A stretch of DNA of 64,000 nucleotides from Brachybacterium fresconis (GTDB lineage: Bacteria > Actinomycetota > Actinomycetes > Actinomycetales > Dermabacteraceae), in NCBI RefSeq assembly GCF_017876515.1, contig NZ_JAGIOC010000002.1, forward strand, positions 1 through 64,000. Direction: 5' to 3'. Shown in pieces: positions 35,845-44,968 of the stretch. The first letter of the stretch is position 1. Each line of letters opens with the position of its first letter. The notes beneath the pieces were generated by a model, which was given only the letters and a program-made list of their open reading frames with translations, ran no database searches and was not told the origin of the DNA. A program made the translations under genes and the position numbers.

Positions 35845-36627
35845 CTACTGCTCGGCGAGTTGGCGGTTCGTGTGGGCGAGACGGTAGGAGTCGGTGCCGG
35901 TCTCGATGATGGTGCCGCCGAAGGTCAGGCGGTCGACGATGGCGGCGCAGAGCCGCGGGTCGGTGAACGTCTTGGTCCACCCGGAGAAGGACTCGTTCGA
36001 CGCGATCGCCACTGATGCCTTCTCCTCCCGTTCGGTGAGGACCTGGAACAGCAGCTCGGCACCTCGTCGGTCAAGCTGCATGTAGCCGAGCTCGTCGATG
36101 CAGAGCAGGTCGACGCGTCCATAGCGGGCGATGGTCTTCGACAGGGTCTTCTCATCGGCGGCCTCAACGAGCTCGTTCGCGAGTTTGGTGGCCAGAGTGA
36201 ACTTAACCCGGTATCCGGCCATGGCGGCCTCGGTTCCCAGGGCGATGAGCAGGTGGGACTTGCCCGTGCCGGAGTCGCCGATCAGGCAGAGCGGCTGGCC
36301 CTTCTTGACCCACTCGGACTTGGCGAGGGTGTGGATAGTGGCGGGGTCGATGTTGGGGTTGGCGTCGAAGTCGAACGCCCGCAGGGACTTCTCGCGCGGG
36401 AACTTGGCTGCCTTGATCCGTCGTTCGGAACGTCGTCGCGCCCGGTCGTCGCACTCTGCCAGCAGGAGTTCGGCGAGGAACCCGCGGTAGGACATCTGCT
36501 CAGCAGCGGCCCGATCGGCACCGTCGGCGAAGCCTTGGCGGATGGTCGGCAGCCGCAGCATGCGGCACGCCTGATCAATAGATGCGTCGGCGGCTTCTTC
36601 CGTCATGCCGCGGCGGCGGGTGCTCAT
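35845..36627 (-). CDS. istB: IstB, IS21 ATP-binding helper
   Basis: 260 residues from ATG 36627 with AAGGAG upstream. AAA+ ATPase: Walker A GDSGTGKSHLL, Walker B LLCIDELGY, and IASNESFSGW. It selects target DNA and activates IstA. ATG 36642 overlaps the istA stop but lacks the ribosome site. Confidence 0.95.
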   Translation of the reverse strand: MSTRRRGMTEEAADASIDQACRMLRLPTIRQGFADGADRAAAEQMSYRGFLAELLLAECDDRARRRSERRIKAAKFPREKSLRAFDFDANPNIDPATIHTLAKSEWVKKGQPLCLIGDSGTGKSHLLIALGTEAAMAGYRVKFTLATKLANELVEAADEKTLSKTIARYGRVDLLCIDELGYMQLDRRGAELLFQVLTEREEKASVAIASNESFSGWTKTFTDPRLCAAIVDRLTFGGTIIETGTDSYRLAHTNRQLAEQ

Positions 36628-36638
36628 GCGGGGCTCCT

Positions 36639-38288
36639 TCATTCCTGGGCGCGTGATCGGCTGTGTAGCAGTTGGTCGTATTGGTCGACGGTCGGCGGCG
36701 GTCGGGTGTCGACGGGCAACGGCTTGCGCAGTCGTCGCTCGGTGAGCGACGCGATCCCAGTGGTGTTGCTGCGAGTCGAGTCCGCGGGGTCGCCTGCGCT
36801 GGGTATGTCGCCGTTGTCATGGGTGCTGTCTTCGGCCTTGCGGGCTTCCAGGGCGACGACGTCCGCGGTGTGGCCACCGGCTCGCAGTGCGGCGGCGAGT
36901 CCGGCGACGACATGCTCGTGCGCGAGGTGTCGGTGCAGGAGCAGAACCTCGATCAGGGCGCGGGTGCCTTCGGCATCGCCGTGGGTCTTGCAGGCCGCGC
37001 CCCACCACTCGTCGTGGATCGGGGTGAACCGGCCGGCCTTCCGGGCTTGCTCGAGGGCGGTCGCGCCGGGGAGTGCCCCGGGCTTGCGGAGGAGGACCTC
37101 GAGGTAGTGGTCCAGGTCGAGCTGGACACCGCCCTTGGTCATCAGCCGCTCGTGGCGCGCCACCACTGTCTGGCCGTCGTAGACGACCAGCTCGCTGGCA
37201 TGCAGCAGGACCCTGACGTGGCGACCGACGTAACGGGCGGGCACGGAGTACTTGTTCATCCTCACGCTCACCTGAGCGAACCTGTCGACCCGCGGGGTGA
37301 ACCACCGGCCGGTCTCAAACTCCTCTGTCGCGAGCGGTGCGAGGAGTGGTTGTTCAGTGGCGAAGTGCTCGCCGATGGTGTGCGCACGCGACGAAATCCG
37401 ACGATCGTCGTCGCCGCGGTCCCAGACGTCGACCATCGCGTTGAGCTCCTCGATCGAGTCGGCCTCTGGGAGGGGGACGAGGTGGTTGCGGCGAAACCAG
37501 CCGATGTCGCCCTCGACGCCGCCCTTCTCGTGCGCACCTGTGATCCCGGGTTGGCAGTAGAACGCCTCGATCCCGTAGTGGGAGCGGAACGCAGTCCACC
37601 GATCCGCCTCGACCCGCTGACGGGAGAACCCGATCACGGACGCGACGGCGGCCTTCAGGTTGTCGTAACGGATCTTCCCCGTCGGCACCCCGCCGAGGAC
37701 CCGGAAGGCATGGGCGTGGCCTTCGAAGAACGCCTCCTGTCCGGCTGAGGCGCTGATCCTGTGGACGCCCTTCCCGGAGTAGGACAGTCGCAGGCTGAAC
37801 AGCGTGCAGGTCACCAACTCTCCGCGCAGCCGGACGACGACCTCGCCGAAGTCGACCTCGGCCTCACGGCCGGGCAGGTGGGTCTGCGGGATGAACGTGT
37901 TGACGGGGTCCCGCCCGGCGTCGATGCGGATCTCGCGTCGACGAGTCGCGACGTAGTCGCGCACCATCCCGTACGACACGACCCCAGCGGCGTCGTGCTC
38001 GTCCAGGAGCCGGTCGAAGATCCGTTTCGCGGTGTGCCGCTGCTTCCTCGGCGCGTCGAGATCGTCACGCAGCCAACCGTCGATCACCGACTTGTATTCG
38101 TCGAGGCGCGACCCGCGCTTCGGTGGCGGCTTGGGCTCCTTGGGCCACACTGAGGCCAGGGCTGCGGTGACAGTGCGGTATCCGACCCCGTGCTTGCGTT
38201 GCAGTGCCCGCTTCGACAGGCCCGCCTTGGCATCGCGTCGAATTGCTGCGTACAGGTCGACACGGGACGTTCGTGCATCACGAGCCAT
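36639..38288 (-). CDS. istA: IstA, IS21 transposase
   Basis: 549 residues with an N-terminal HTH (SKRALQRKHGVGYRTV), the integrase core (D in EAEVDFGEVVVRLRG; D in YDNLKAAV; E in KGGVEGDIGWFRRNHLVP) and a β-rich Mu-C-like end. Intact, overlapping istB, so the transposon may be mobile. Confidence 0.95.
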   Translation of the reverse strand: MARDARTSRVDLYAAIRRDAKAGLSKRALQRKHGVGYRTVTAALASVWPKEPKPPPKRGSRLDEYKSVIDGWLRDDLDAPRKQRHTAKRIFDRLLDEHDAAGVVSYGMVRDYVATRRREIRIDAGRDPVNTFIPQTHLPGREAEVDFGEVVVRLRGELVTCTLFSLRLSYSGKGVHRISASAGQEAFFEGHAHAFRVLGGVPTGKIRYDNLKAAVASVIGFSRQRVEADRWTAFRSHYGIEAFYCQPGITGAHEKGGVEGDIGWFRRNHLVPLPEADSIEELNAMVDVWDRGDDDRRISSRAHTIGEHFATEQPLLAPLATEEFETGRWFTPRVDRFAQVSVRMNKYSVPARYVGRHVRVLLHASELVVYDGQTVVARHERLMTKGGVQLDLDHYLEVLLRKPGALPGATALEQARKAGRFTPIHDEWWGAACKTHGDAEGTRALIEVLLLHRHLAHEHVVAGLAAALRAGGHTADVVALEARKAEDSTHDNGDIPSAGDPADSTRSNTTGIASLTERRLRKPLPVDTRPPPTVDQYDQLLHSRSRAQE

Positions 38289-38313
38289 GACATCGGTGTC
38301 GGGATTGGCGCTG

Positions 38314-39129
38314 CTAGTTGAGCGCCTTGGTCCGCGGCGCGAGACGGACGGCCATGATCACCGAGACCAGCTGGATCCCGGCCGACCAGGCGATGGCGGC
38401 CATCAGCGAGGTTTGGTCGACGCCGATCAGGTCGGTCTGGGTGAGGCCACGCAGTGCGTCGATCATCGGGGTGAGCGGCTGGAAGTCGGCGACCGCTGCC
38501 AGCCACCCGGGCATCGAGGCCGTGGGGACGATCGCGCTGGAGATGAAGGTGAGCGGAATCGCGATGAACGCCAGCCCCTGGGCAGCCTCCGGGCTGGAGG
38601 CTGCTGCCCCGAGCGCGAGGAACAGCGCGGCGAACGTGACCGAGTAGAGCACCAGCATCGCCAGCGCCGCGACGATCTCAGTCACGCCCGCGTGGAGCCG
38701 GAACCCGGTGATGACGGCTGCGAGGAGCGTTGTGAGGGCTGCGGCGACCACGATCGTCGACTGGGCGGCGAGCCGTCCCATCGTGATCCCGACGCGGGCC
38801 ACCGGCAGTGACAGCACGCGGTCGGTGAACCCGGCGGAGCGTTCCCTGGCGACGGTGACCGCTGCCTGGGACGAGCCGAACAGCAGCGTGGTGGTGATGA
38901 TGCCGGGCGTCATGTAGTCCACGTACGCCAGCGGAGCGGAGTCGATCGCGCCGGCAAAGACGTACCGGAAAACGAGCAGGAAGAGCACGCCCTGCAGCAG
39001 GGTGGGGAACACGACCTGCGGGTCGCGGAGGAACACCTTCAGAGTCTTCAATGCGATCGTGGCGCTGGTCGCAGCAGGGCCCGCTGAGATGGGCGGGGTC
39101 GCCGATGTCGTGGGGACGGTGGCGATCAT
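38314..39129 (-). CDS. ABC-2 drug-export permease (DrrB-like)
   Basis: 271 residues, six hydrophobic segments, with GFTDRVLSLPVARVGI and the late LTPMIDALRGL typical of DrrB/ABC2 permeases. ATG overlaps the ATPase stop (ATGA). With the ATPase it would pump a hydrophobic compound out. Last gene of the transposon cargo; its stop is 26 bp from the istA start. Confidence 0.9.
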   Translation of the reverse strand: MIATVPTTSATPPISAGPAATSATIALKTLKVFLRDPQVVFPTLLQGVLFLLVFRYVFAGAIDSAPLAYVDYMTPGIITTTLLFGSSQAAVTVARERSAGFTDRVLSLPVARVGITMGRLAAQSTIVVAAALTTLLAAVITGFRLHAGVTEIVAALAMLVLYSVTFAALFLALGAAASSPEAAQGLAFIAIPLTFISSAIVPTASMPGWLAAVADFQPLTPMIDALRGLTQTDLIGVDQTSLMAAIAWSAGIQLVSVIMAVRLAPRTKALN

Positions 39130-40094
39130 GGGCTTGCCTCGCTTCCGGTCATGGAGAGGAAGACATCGTCGAGCGTCGGCGGCGACACGGAGAACTCAGC
39201 GATATCGGAGGAGATCCCTTGCTCGGTCACCGCGCGATGCGCGGCGTCAAGGTCGAATTGTCCGGTCACCGTTAGCTCGTTGTCCCGCAGTTCGCTGACC
39301 TCGCCGAGCAGTCGTGCGGCCAGCGCGGTGGACTCGTCGTCGGACAGCGGTTCGTGGGTGACGAGGCGCAGTCTCGTGTTGGCCATCGTGCGGCGCAGCT
39401 GGTGGGGCGTCCCGGCCTGGATGACGTGGCCGTCGTCGATGATCACCACTTCGTCGGCGAGGACCTGTGCCTCCTCCAGGTACTGGGTGGTCAGCAGCAC
39501 TGACGTGCCGTTCGCGGGCAAGGTCCGGATGGACTCCCAGAGGCTGTTGCGGCTGTGAGGGTCCAGTCCAGTGGTCGGCTCGTCGAGCAGCAACACTGCC
39601 GGCCTGTTCACGAATGTCGCCGCGAGGTCGAGGCGTCGTCGCTGTCCGCCGGAGTAGGTGGCGACGCGCCGGTCGACGAACTCGCTGAGTGCGAACTCGT
39701 CGATCACCACGGCCGCGGCTCGGCTTGCCTCTTTCGGGGATAGCCCGTAGAGGCGTGCGACCATGCGGAGGTTCTCAACTCCGGTCAGCTCGGCCACGAC
39801 GGCGGCGTGTTGTCCTGCCAGTCCGACGATCCCCCGGACCGTCTGGGCCGAATCCTTCACTTCGTGACCAAGGACGCACAACGACCCAGCCTGGTAAGGC
39901 TGGAGGGTCGCGAGTGCACGCACCAGCGTGGTCTTCCCCGACCCGTTGCGTCCCAGGACCGCTGTGATCCTTCCGGCGGGAGCGCTCATGTCCAATGTCT
40001 CGAACACCGTGCGCTTGGGGTACTCAATCCGTAGACCTCGCGCCTGGATCGCGATGTCCGCGCTCGGCGTCGGTTCCGTCCGTCCTATCGTCAT
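39126..40094 (-). CDS. ABC drug-export ATPase (DrrA-like)
   Basis: 322 residues. Walker A GRNGSGKTT, signature YSGGQRRRLDLA, Walker B LLLDEPTTGLDPHSRN and a C-terminal DrrA-type extension (about 225-320). It starts 12 bp after the DUF3052-like gene. Confidence 0.95.
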   Translation of the reverse strand: MTIGRTEPTPSADIAIQARGLRIEYPKRTVFETLDMSAPAGRITAVLGRNGSGKTTLVRALATLQPYQAGSLCVLGHEVKDSAQTVRGIVGLAGQHAAVVAELTGVENLRMVARLYGLSPKEASRAAAVVIDEFALSEFVDRRVATYSGGQRRRLDLAATFVNRPAVLLLDEPTTGLDPHSRNSLWESIRTLPANGTSVLLTTQYLEEAQVLADEVVIIDDGHVIQAGTPHQLRRTMANTRLRLVTHEPLSDDESTALAARLLGEVSELRDNELTVTGQFDLDAAHRAVTEQGISSDIAEFSVSPPTLDDVFLSMTGSEASP

Positions 40095-40106
40095 GTCGTG
40101 CCCCGG

Positions 40107-40484
40107 TCATTTCATGGGCTTGAGGCGAACCGACGACCAAGTGTCCGAGAGCGAGATGTTGCCGTTGAGAGTCCATCCGGACTCCTCGGCGCGCTTCCAG
40201 ATGCTGTCGCGGTTGATATCGGCCTTGTTGCCCTTGGGGTAGCCGATCCACACGGCCTTCGGCGACGAGAGCAGCGGAAACACGCTGTTCAGCAGCGTGT
40301 CGAGTTCGTCGCCATCGTGGGCGAACGTCACCACGACGTCGGTGGTGTCGCGGTCTATCCCGTCGATGACGGTGACATCCTCGGGGAGGGGGTCGAGTAG
40401 CCCTCGCTGCTCGGGCGAGGAATGGCCGAGCAGCAGCTCGGTACCGGGCTTGATCTGGAGCTTCTCCGCGATAGTGCGTGCCAT
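40107..40484 (-). CDS. DUF3052-like protein
   Basis: 125 residues: LAEKLQIKPGTELLLGHS, TTDVVVTFAHDGDELDTLL, AVWIGYPKG, then SVRLKPMK at the end, the pattern of DUF3052 proteins. Role unknown. Part of the cargo operon, 77 bp after the SRPBCC gene. Confidence 0.75.
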   Translation of the reverse strand: MARTIAEKLQIKPGTELLLGHSSPEQRGLLDPLPEDVTVIDGIDRDTTDVVVTFAHDGDELDTLLNSVFPLLSSPKAVWIGYPKGNKADINRDSIWKRAEESGWTLNGNISLSDTWSSVRLKPMK

Positions 40485-40561
40485 GGTTGGCCTTCCTTGT
40501 TCTTATCCGTTCGCTGAAATGTGTCAGCCGTGGTCGGGTGGTGCGGGTCGATTCGGTCCGG

Positions 40562-41014
40562 TCACCGCAGGTGCTGGAGCAGTTCGCTCAATCGGCGCAG
40601 GACGTGGCTTCGCCAGCCGCCGTTCATGAACTTGCGGGCGAGTTGCTGCGTGGGGTCATCGAGGTCGAACCCGGCGTGCTCGAGGAACAGGCGAGTGCCC
40701 TTCCCTTCGGGCTGCAGCATCCAGGTGACCGTGGTCGCCATCCCGTCGGTGTTGTCGGCGTCGGCCCAGCTGATCCGCAGCATCTTCTGGGGCCGTAGAT
40801 CGAGCACCTGGCATGAGATCTGTCCGGAGAACCCGGTTTTCGCGACCGGTCGCGCCCAGAAGGTGAACCGGTGGCCCACGATGGGTTCGAAGTCGTTGGG
40901 CATCAGCCACTGGGCCATGAGCTCCGGGGTCGTGAGCGCACGCCACACCTTGGATGACGGATGCTGGAAGTACTGATCGACCTCGATCCGGGACAGGTCT
41001 TCATGCTTGGTCAT
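40562..41014 (-). CDS. SRPBCC/AHSA1-family protein
   Basis: 150 residues. Typical start for the family: IEVDQYFQHPSSKVWRALTTPELMAQW, then VTWMLQPEGKGTRLFLEHAGF. Forms a hydrophobic ligand cavity. Such proteins are often encoded beside ArsR regulators. Overlaps the arsR gene by 14 bp. Confidence 0.9.
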   Translation of the reverse strand: MTKHEDLSRIEVDQYFQHPSSKVWRALTTPELMAQWLMPNDFEPIVGHRFTFWARPVAKTGFSGQISCQVLDLRPQKMLRISWADADNTDGMATTVTWMLQPEGKGTRLFLEHAGFDLDDPTQQLARKFMNGGWRSHVLRRLSELLQHLR

Positions 41015-41348
41015 CGTTGTCCATTCCGTCGAGGACGTTGCTCAGCGCAGTCATGCGGCCACGCCAGAAGCGCTCATACGGTGTGAGCCAGTCGATCAGC
41101 TCGACCAACGGTTCGCCCGTGACACGGTAGAAGCGGTGCCGGCCCTCCTGTCGCTCGTCCACGAGTCCGGACTCGCGCAATGCACGAAGATGTTCTGAGA
41201 CGCTGGGTCGGGCCATGTCGAACTTCCCGGCGAGCTCCCCGACGGTGTGCTCACCACCGAGCAGCGCATCGAGGATGTCCCGACGAGTGGGGTTGGACAA
41301 TGCGCCGAACACCTCGTCCAGCGGTCCGCTCTTAAGTCGCCGAGGCAC
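41001..41348 (-). CDS. ArsR-family repressor
   Basis: 115 residues from GTG 41348. Winged helix: FGALSNPTRRDILDALL, HTVGELAGKFDMARPSVSEHLRAL, GRHRFYRV. No metal-binding CxC in the recognition helix, so it probably senses something other than arsenite. It likely binds GTAGG-N6-CCTAC in the operon promoter. Confidence 0.92.
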   Translation of the reverse strand: MPRRLKSGPLDEVFGALSNPTRRDILDALLGGEHTVGELAGKFDMARPSVSEHLRALRESGLVDERQEGRHRFYRVTGEPLVELIDWLTPYERFWRGRMTALSNVLDGMDNDDQA

Positions 41349-41359
41349 AGTGCGTCGCC

Positions 41360-41713
41360 TTAGCCCTGCAGTACGAAGCCGTTGCCATCCGGGTCGGAAA
41401 AGGTGGCCTGCCGACCCCACGGCATGTCGTTCGGTCCATCCACGACCACCCCGGCCTCCTGCAGGCCTGCGACGTCAGCATCGAGGTCGGAGCTCTCGAA
41501 CAGAGTGCCTTGCCCGCCACCGGCGCTCATGCCGGGGAACGGTTTGTGCAGGACCAGGGTCGTACCGCTCTGCGCGCCGACCTCGAGCCAGCGGTTCTCG
41601 CCGAATGTCTGGTCGTCCTTCACCTCGAGCCCGAGCGCGCCTACGTAGAAGTCGCGGGCACGGTCCTGGTCGGAGACGAACACGGTCACTGTCTTCACTG
41701 TGTTGATAGCCAT
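41360..41713 (-). CDS. VOC/glyoxalase-bleomycin resistance fold protein
   Basis: 117 residues from ATG 41713. VOC fold: VTVFVSDQDRARDFYVGALG, RWLEVGAQSGTTLVLH, ATFSDPDGNGFVLQG. May bind or modify a toxic compound. First gene of the cargo operon; the start codon lies 6 bases after a TATAAT box, so the mRNA is probably leaderless. Confidence 0.9.
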   Translation of the reverse strand: MAINTVKTVTVFVSDQDRARDFYVGALGLEVKDDQTFGENRWLEVGAQSGTTLVLHKPFPGMSAGGGQGTLFESSDLDADVAGLQEAGVVVDGPNDMPWGRQATFSDPDGNGFVLQG

Positions 41714-41719
41714 GCCGAA

Positions 41720-41749
41720 ATTATAGGTAGGAAAAAACCTACGCGTCAA
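41720..41749 (-). promoter_or_regulatory. Promoter and operator of the transposon cargo
   Basis: On the minus strand TTGACG (41749-41744), 18 bases, TATAAT (41725-41720). The spacer holds the inverted repeat GTAGG-N6-CCTAC (41727-41742). A near-consensus promoter in this GC-rich DNA, with an operator placed to block it. Confidence 0.85.
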
Positions 41750-41915
41750 GCCGGGCCGTGTCACCACGGGCAGCCCAGCTGCCGCGCCAATACGGTGTCG
41801 ACTCCACTCCACCGAGGCCAGGTGGTGTCACGACTCACCGACACTCATCTGGACCCAGCCAGGAACGGTGTCGAACGAAGCCGACTAACGCTGTCGGATG
41901 AGCCCGACAGAGTCA

Positions 41916-42699
41916 CCTGGTCGACCCACTGCGCCAACCCTTCTGTGATCCAGTCCAGCTCGGGGAGCGTGAGCACGGAACGGCGACGCGGTCCCGATCC
42001 GTGAGAGCCCTTGCCCCAGCGCACGTCGACCGCCCCGAAGCGTCCGAACCGCGGGGCAGCACCGTTGGGTCGCAGATCAGCGACATCGAGACCGGCTGCC
42101 TCGGCCCGGCGCAGTCCGTAGGCGTAGATGGTCTTGAAGATCTGGGAGTCCCGCAGCGCGGCGAGGGCTCCCTTCCTGCCATGCTGAAGGATCGCCTCGA
42201 CGCGGCGGTCAGCCACCGCGAAGAGCTGCTCGAGCTCGTCGTAGGTGAGTGCTCGCCGTTGTGGGCGGCCTTCATAGTCGACCAGGTGCGCGAGCGTGTT
42301 CCACTCGTGGCAGATCTGCTGCGGTGCGGTTCCGAAGCGCTCTTCGCAGTCGACTGTCCACCGGTACCGGGGATCGGTGAGGTAATCGCAGAACAGGCGG
42401 ATGATGGAGTGATATCCCCGGATCGTCGAGGGCGTCGCCGGGCGCTGCCGAGACTTCGCCTGCGTCGTGAAGTCCTCCAAGTCGCCCGGTGACCATTCCC
42501 ATGGGTAGCGGCCGGCGAACTCCTCGAACCTCCGGACGACGAGCTCGCGACTCCCGATGGTCCGCTCGGCCAAGCCCCGGCTGCTCTGCTGATCACCCCA
42601 ACCCGAGAGCATCGCCTCGAACACGAAGCGCCCCTCGTCCAGCGCCCTCACGTTGCGGAGCTGTTGAAGTGGCGAGACGCCACGCGAGTCCTGGGCCAT
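41916..42699 (-). pseudogene. Tyrosine integrase, N-terminal part
   Basis: About 261 native residues: SAM-like N-terminal domain (ERTIGSRELVVRRFEEFAGRYPW), then the catalytic Arg in YAYGLRRAEAAGLDVADL, ending LAQWVDQ at the transposon. The frame runs on into the transposon to 41845. First gene of the int-XRE-recombinase operon. Confidence 0.88.
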
Positions 42700-42786
42700 C
42701 GACCCAGTATTGCATCTATCGCAACAATGATGCGGTACATGAACGATCTTGCTGTCTGAGTGGCGTCATGCTTCTACCCTGTCCTG

Positions 42787-43428
42787 ATGACGACGGAGCG
42801 CCCCGCCGACGAAGTCCGCCGCACCGCTATGGAGCTGACCGCTCTCGCGGAGTCCGGTCTCGCCTACTGCCGCGATCAGTTCGACATCGAGCGCTTCCAC
42901 CGCCTCGGCACTATCGCCCGAGAGCTCATGCATCACGTCTCCTCCGAGGACCTACCCGTTTACGAGCGCGCGGTCGCCTCAGTTGCTGGCTACACCACTC
43001 CGAAACTGGATGTCCGTGGGGGCGTGTTCGCCCCGGACGGCAGGGTGCTGCTCGTCCGTGAGGTCTCGGACGACCAATGGACGCTGCCCGGAGGTTGGTG
43101 CGACGTCCTCGAGACGCCTCGTGAGGCCGTAGAGCGAGAGATCCTCGAAGAAGCTGGCATCAGGGTCCGCGCGATCCACTTAGCCGGCCTCCTCGACCGG
43201 GAAGCGTGGCCACACCACCCGCCCTATGACCGACACGTCTACAAGCTCTTCTTCGTCTGCGATCAACTAGGCGACGTAGATCCCGACTTCGTGAGCAACG
43301 AGACCAGCGAAGTGGCCTGGCACCCCGTCGACGACCTGCCTGAACTCTCCATCGCACGCGTACTGCCCGAGCAGATCCAGATGCTGCACCGCCACTGGCA
43401 GAACCCCGAACCGGCACACTTCGACTGA
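42787..43428 (+). CDS. Nudix hydrolase
   Basis: 213 residues from ATG 42787. The N-terminal 65 residues form a helical NUDIX_N2-like region; the Nudix box reads GGWCDVLETPREAVEREILEEAGI split as G-x5-E-x7-REILEEAGI. Hydrolyses a nucleoside-diphosphate-linked substrate. No clear partner nearby. Confidence 0.92.
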   Translation: MTTERPADEVRRTAMELTALAESGLAYCRDQFDIERFHRLGTIARELMHHVSSEDLPVYERAVASVAGYTTPKLDVRGGVFAPDGRVLLVREVSDDQWTLPGGWCDVLETPREAVEREILEEAGIRVRAIHLAGLLDREAWPHHPPYDRHVYKLFFVCDQLGDVDPDFVSNETSEVAWHPVDDLPELSIARVLPEQIQMLHRHWQNPEPAHFD

Positions 43429-43619
43429 TCACGGCCAGCAGAGACCCACGGTTGCATCCAGTGAACGATGCTCAGACCGAATGCCAGCGTGAATCGTCCA
43501 CACATTGTTGAACCTCCGTCGGGGCGATGCAGGAAGTCTACGGCGGCACAGCAGGATTCTCGGAGATCTCTTCGCTACGATCACGCTCGTCAGGTCAAAG
43601 CTATGCAGGGAGTACAAGA

Positions 43620-43940
43620 ATGGCGCGTAAGACTCAGGTAATCCTCACCGACGATATTGACGGCTCGGAAGCCACCAGCACGGTGAGCTTCGGTCTTGAT
43701 GGCGTCGCGTACGAGATCGATCTCAATGATGACAACGCCCAGCGGATGCGCGATCAGCTCGGCGAGTGGGCCGGTAAAGCCCGCCGTGTCGGAGGTCGGC
43801 GTATCAGTGGCACCCAGAGCGCAGGCTCTCCAAGCGACGCCGGCAAGATTCGCGCCTGGGCGAACGAACATGGCTACGAGGTCAGCGAACGGGGGCGAAT
43901 CCCGAAGGAGATCCGCGAGGCGTACGCCGCGGCGCGCTGA
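43620..43940 (+). CDS. lsr2: Lsr2-type nucleoid protein
   Basis: 106 residues from ATG 43620 with AGGGAG upstream. N-terminal dimer domain MARKTQVILTDDIDGSEA; C-terminal DNA-binding part AGKIRAWANEHGYEVSERGRIPKEI with the RGR hook that enters the AT-rich minor groove. In actinobacteria Lsr2 silences horizontally acquired AT-rich DNA; finding it here among mobile elements is suggestive. Confidence 0.95.
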   Translation: MARKTQVILTDDIDGSEATSTVSFGLDGVAYEIDLNDDNAQRMRDQLGEWAGKARRVGGRRISGTQSAGSPSDAGKIRAWANEHGYEVSERGRIPKEIREAYAAAR

Positions 43941-44005
43941 CCCGGGAACGCAGCTGCTCCTCGCGAGTCCCGCGCGAGAGATTCGGGAACTCTACTACGG
44001 AGCTG

Positions 44006-44959
44006 TCATGTCAGCTTGCTGGCAAGCAGGCGGGCGGCTGAGGGCGCGGCGGAGGCAGCCCTGAGGTGGGTGGCTGAGGCTTTGAGGTAGATGCCGGTGG
44101 TGGCGATGCTTTCGTGACCCAGCAGCTGTTGCACCTCGGAGATCGGGACACCGACATCCACCATGGAGACGGCGTAGGTGTGGCGCAGGGCGTGAGCTGC
44201 TTCGCCCTCGGGCTTGGCGATACCGGCCCGGGCGTAGAGGCGGTTGACGCGGTAGGAGATCGTGTCGCGGGTCAGCGCTCGGCCGTCTGGGCGGATGAGC
44301 AGGGGAGACGAGTCGCTCTGCTCGGGCAGCCGCTCGGCGCGCCAGGGCAGGTAGGTGTCGATCTGCGCGGCGACGCCAGGATCCAGCGGCACAGTACGGG
44401 CCTTGCGTCCTTTGCCGACGACGCGGAGCGAGGGCTCATCACCGGGCCGGTAATCGAGGGCCCGCAGGCCGGCGGCTTCGCTGGCACGAAGTCCTCCGGC
44501 TGCGAGGATCAGCACGATCGCGACGTCCAGCAACGGCGCTGCTGGGCGCGCCTGGGGGTCTTCCGTCTTCGCTGTCTCCAGGAGAGCGGAGATCTGGCCG
44601 TCGGTGAACGCCACGGGCAGGCGCGCGGGGGCGCGGGGCGCCTGGATCGCGGCCGTAGGGTCGGTGGGCAGCCGGGACTCGAGGACGAGGTACCGGCATA
44701 GCCCGCGCAGCGTTGTCACCAGGCGGCGGCGGCTGGCCGGCGCGAGGCCAGCGTTGTTCATCTCGGCCAGCGCGGCCTTGATGACGGGGCTCGTGAGGTC
44801 CTGCACCCTCACAGAGGCACCCGTTTGGGCCTCTAGGTAGCGCTGCCACGAAGCGATATCGCCACGGTAGGCCTTGGCCGTCTCGGTACTGATGGTGCGT
44901 CCGACCGCGCGGCGTTCCGCGATCCAGTCCCGGGCCGCATCGACGAAGAGTTCGCTCAT
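44006..44959 (-). CDS. Tyrosine recombinase, XerC/D-like
   Basis: 317 residues with a SAM-like N-terminus, Arg in AAGGLRASEAAGL, HALRHTYAVSM, LLGHESIATTGIYLK. Catalytic set complete. An IS481 element stands 14 bp upstream of the start, separating the gene from its own promoter, so expression may now depend on the IS. Confidence 0.92.
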   Translation of the reverse strand: MSELFVDAARDWIAERRAVGRTISTETAKAYRGDIASWQRYLEAQTGASVRVQDLTSPVIKAALAEMNNAGLAPASRRRLVTTLRGLCRYLVLESRLPTDPTAAIQAPRAPARLPVAFTDGQISALLETAKTEDPQARPAAPLLDVAIVLILAAGGLRASEAAGLRALDYRPGDEPSLRVVGKGRKARTVPLDPGVAAQIDTYLPWRAERLPEQSDSSPLLIRPDGRALTRDTISYRVNRLYARAGIAKPEGEAAHALRHTYAVSMVDVGVPISEVQQLLGHESIATTGIYLKASATHLRAASAAPSAARLLASKLT

Positions 44960-44968
44960 CCCGCCACG

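Larger units (their letters stand above)
35738..41915 (-). mobile_element. IS21-type transposon with ArsR/VOC/DrrAB cargo
   Basis: The two ends align over 49 bp with about 35 identities: TGGCTATAACGG...CGTTTGTCGG...TCGACACC from 35738 and TGACTCTGTCGG...CGTTAGTCGG...TCGACACC read inward from 41915. The 6-bp target CCTGGT is duplicated at 35732-35737 and 41916-41921, inside the integrase gene. Contents: istB, istA and a six-gene cargo operon, 6178 bp in total. The cargo sits between istA and the right end. Confidence 0.92.

Noticed and set aside
38286..38313. Right end of the IS21 element close to istA
   Set aside because: CGACACCGATGTC here resembles an inner terminal repeat, but no target duplication fits; the 41915 end has both the 49-bp match and CCTGGT.
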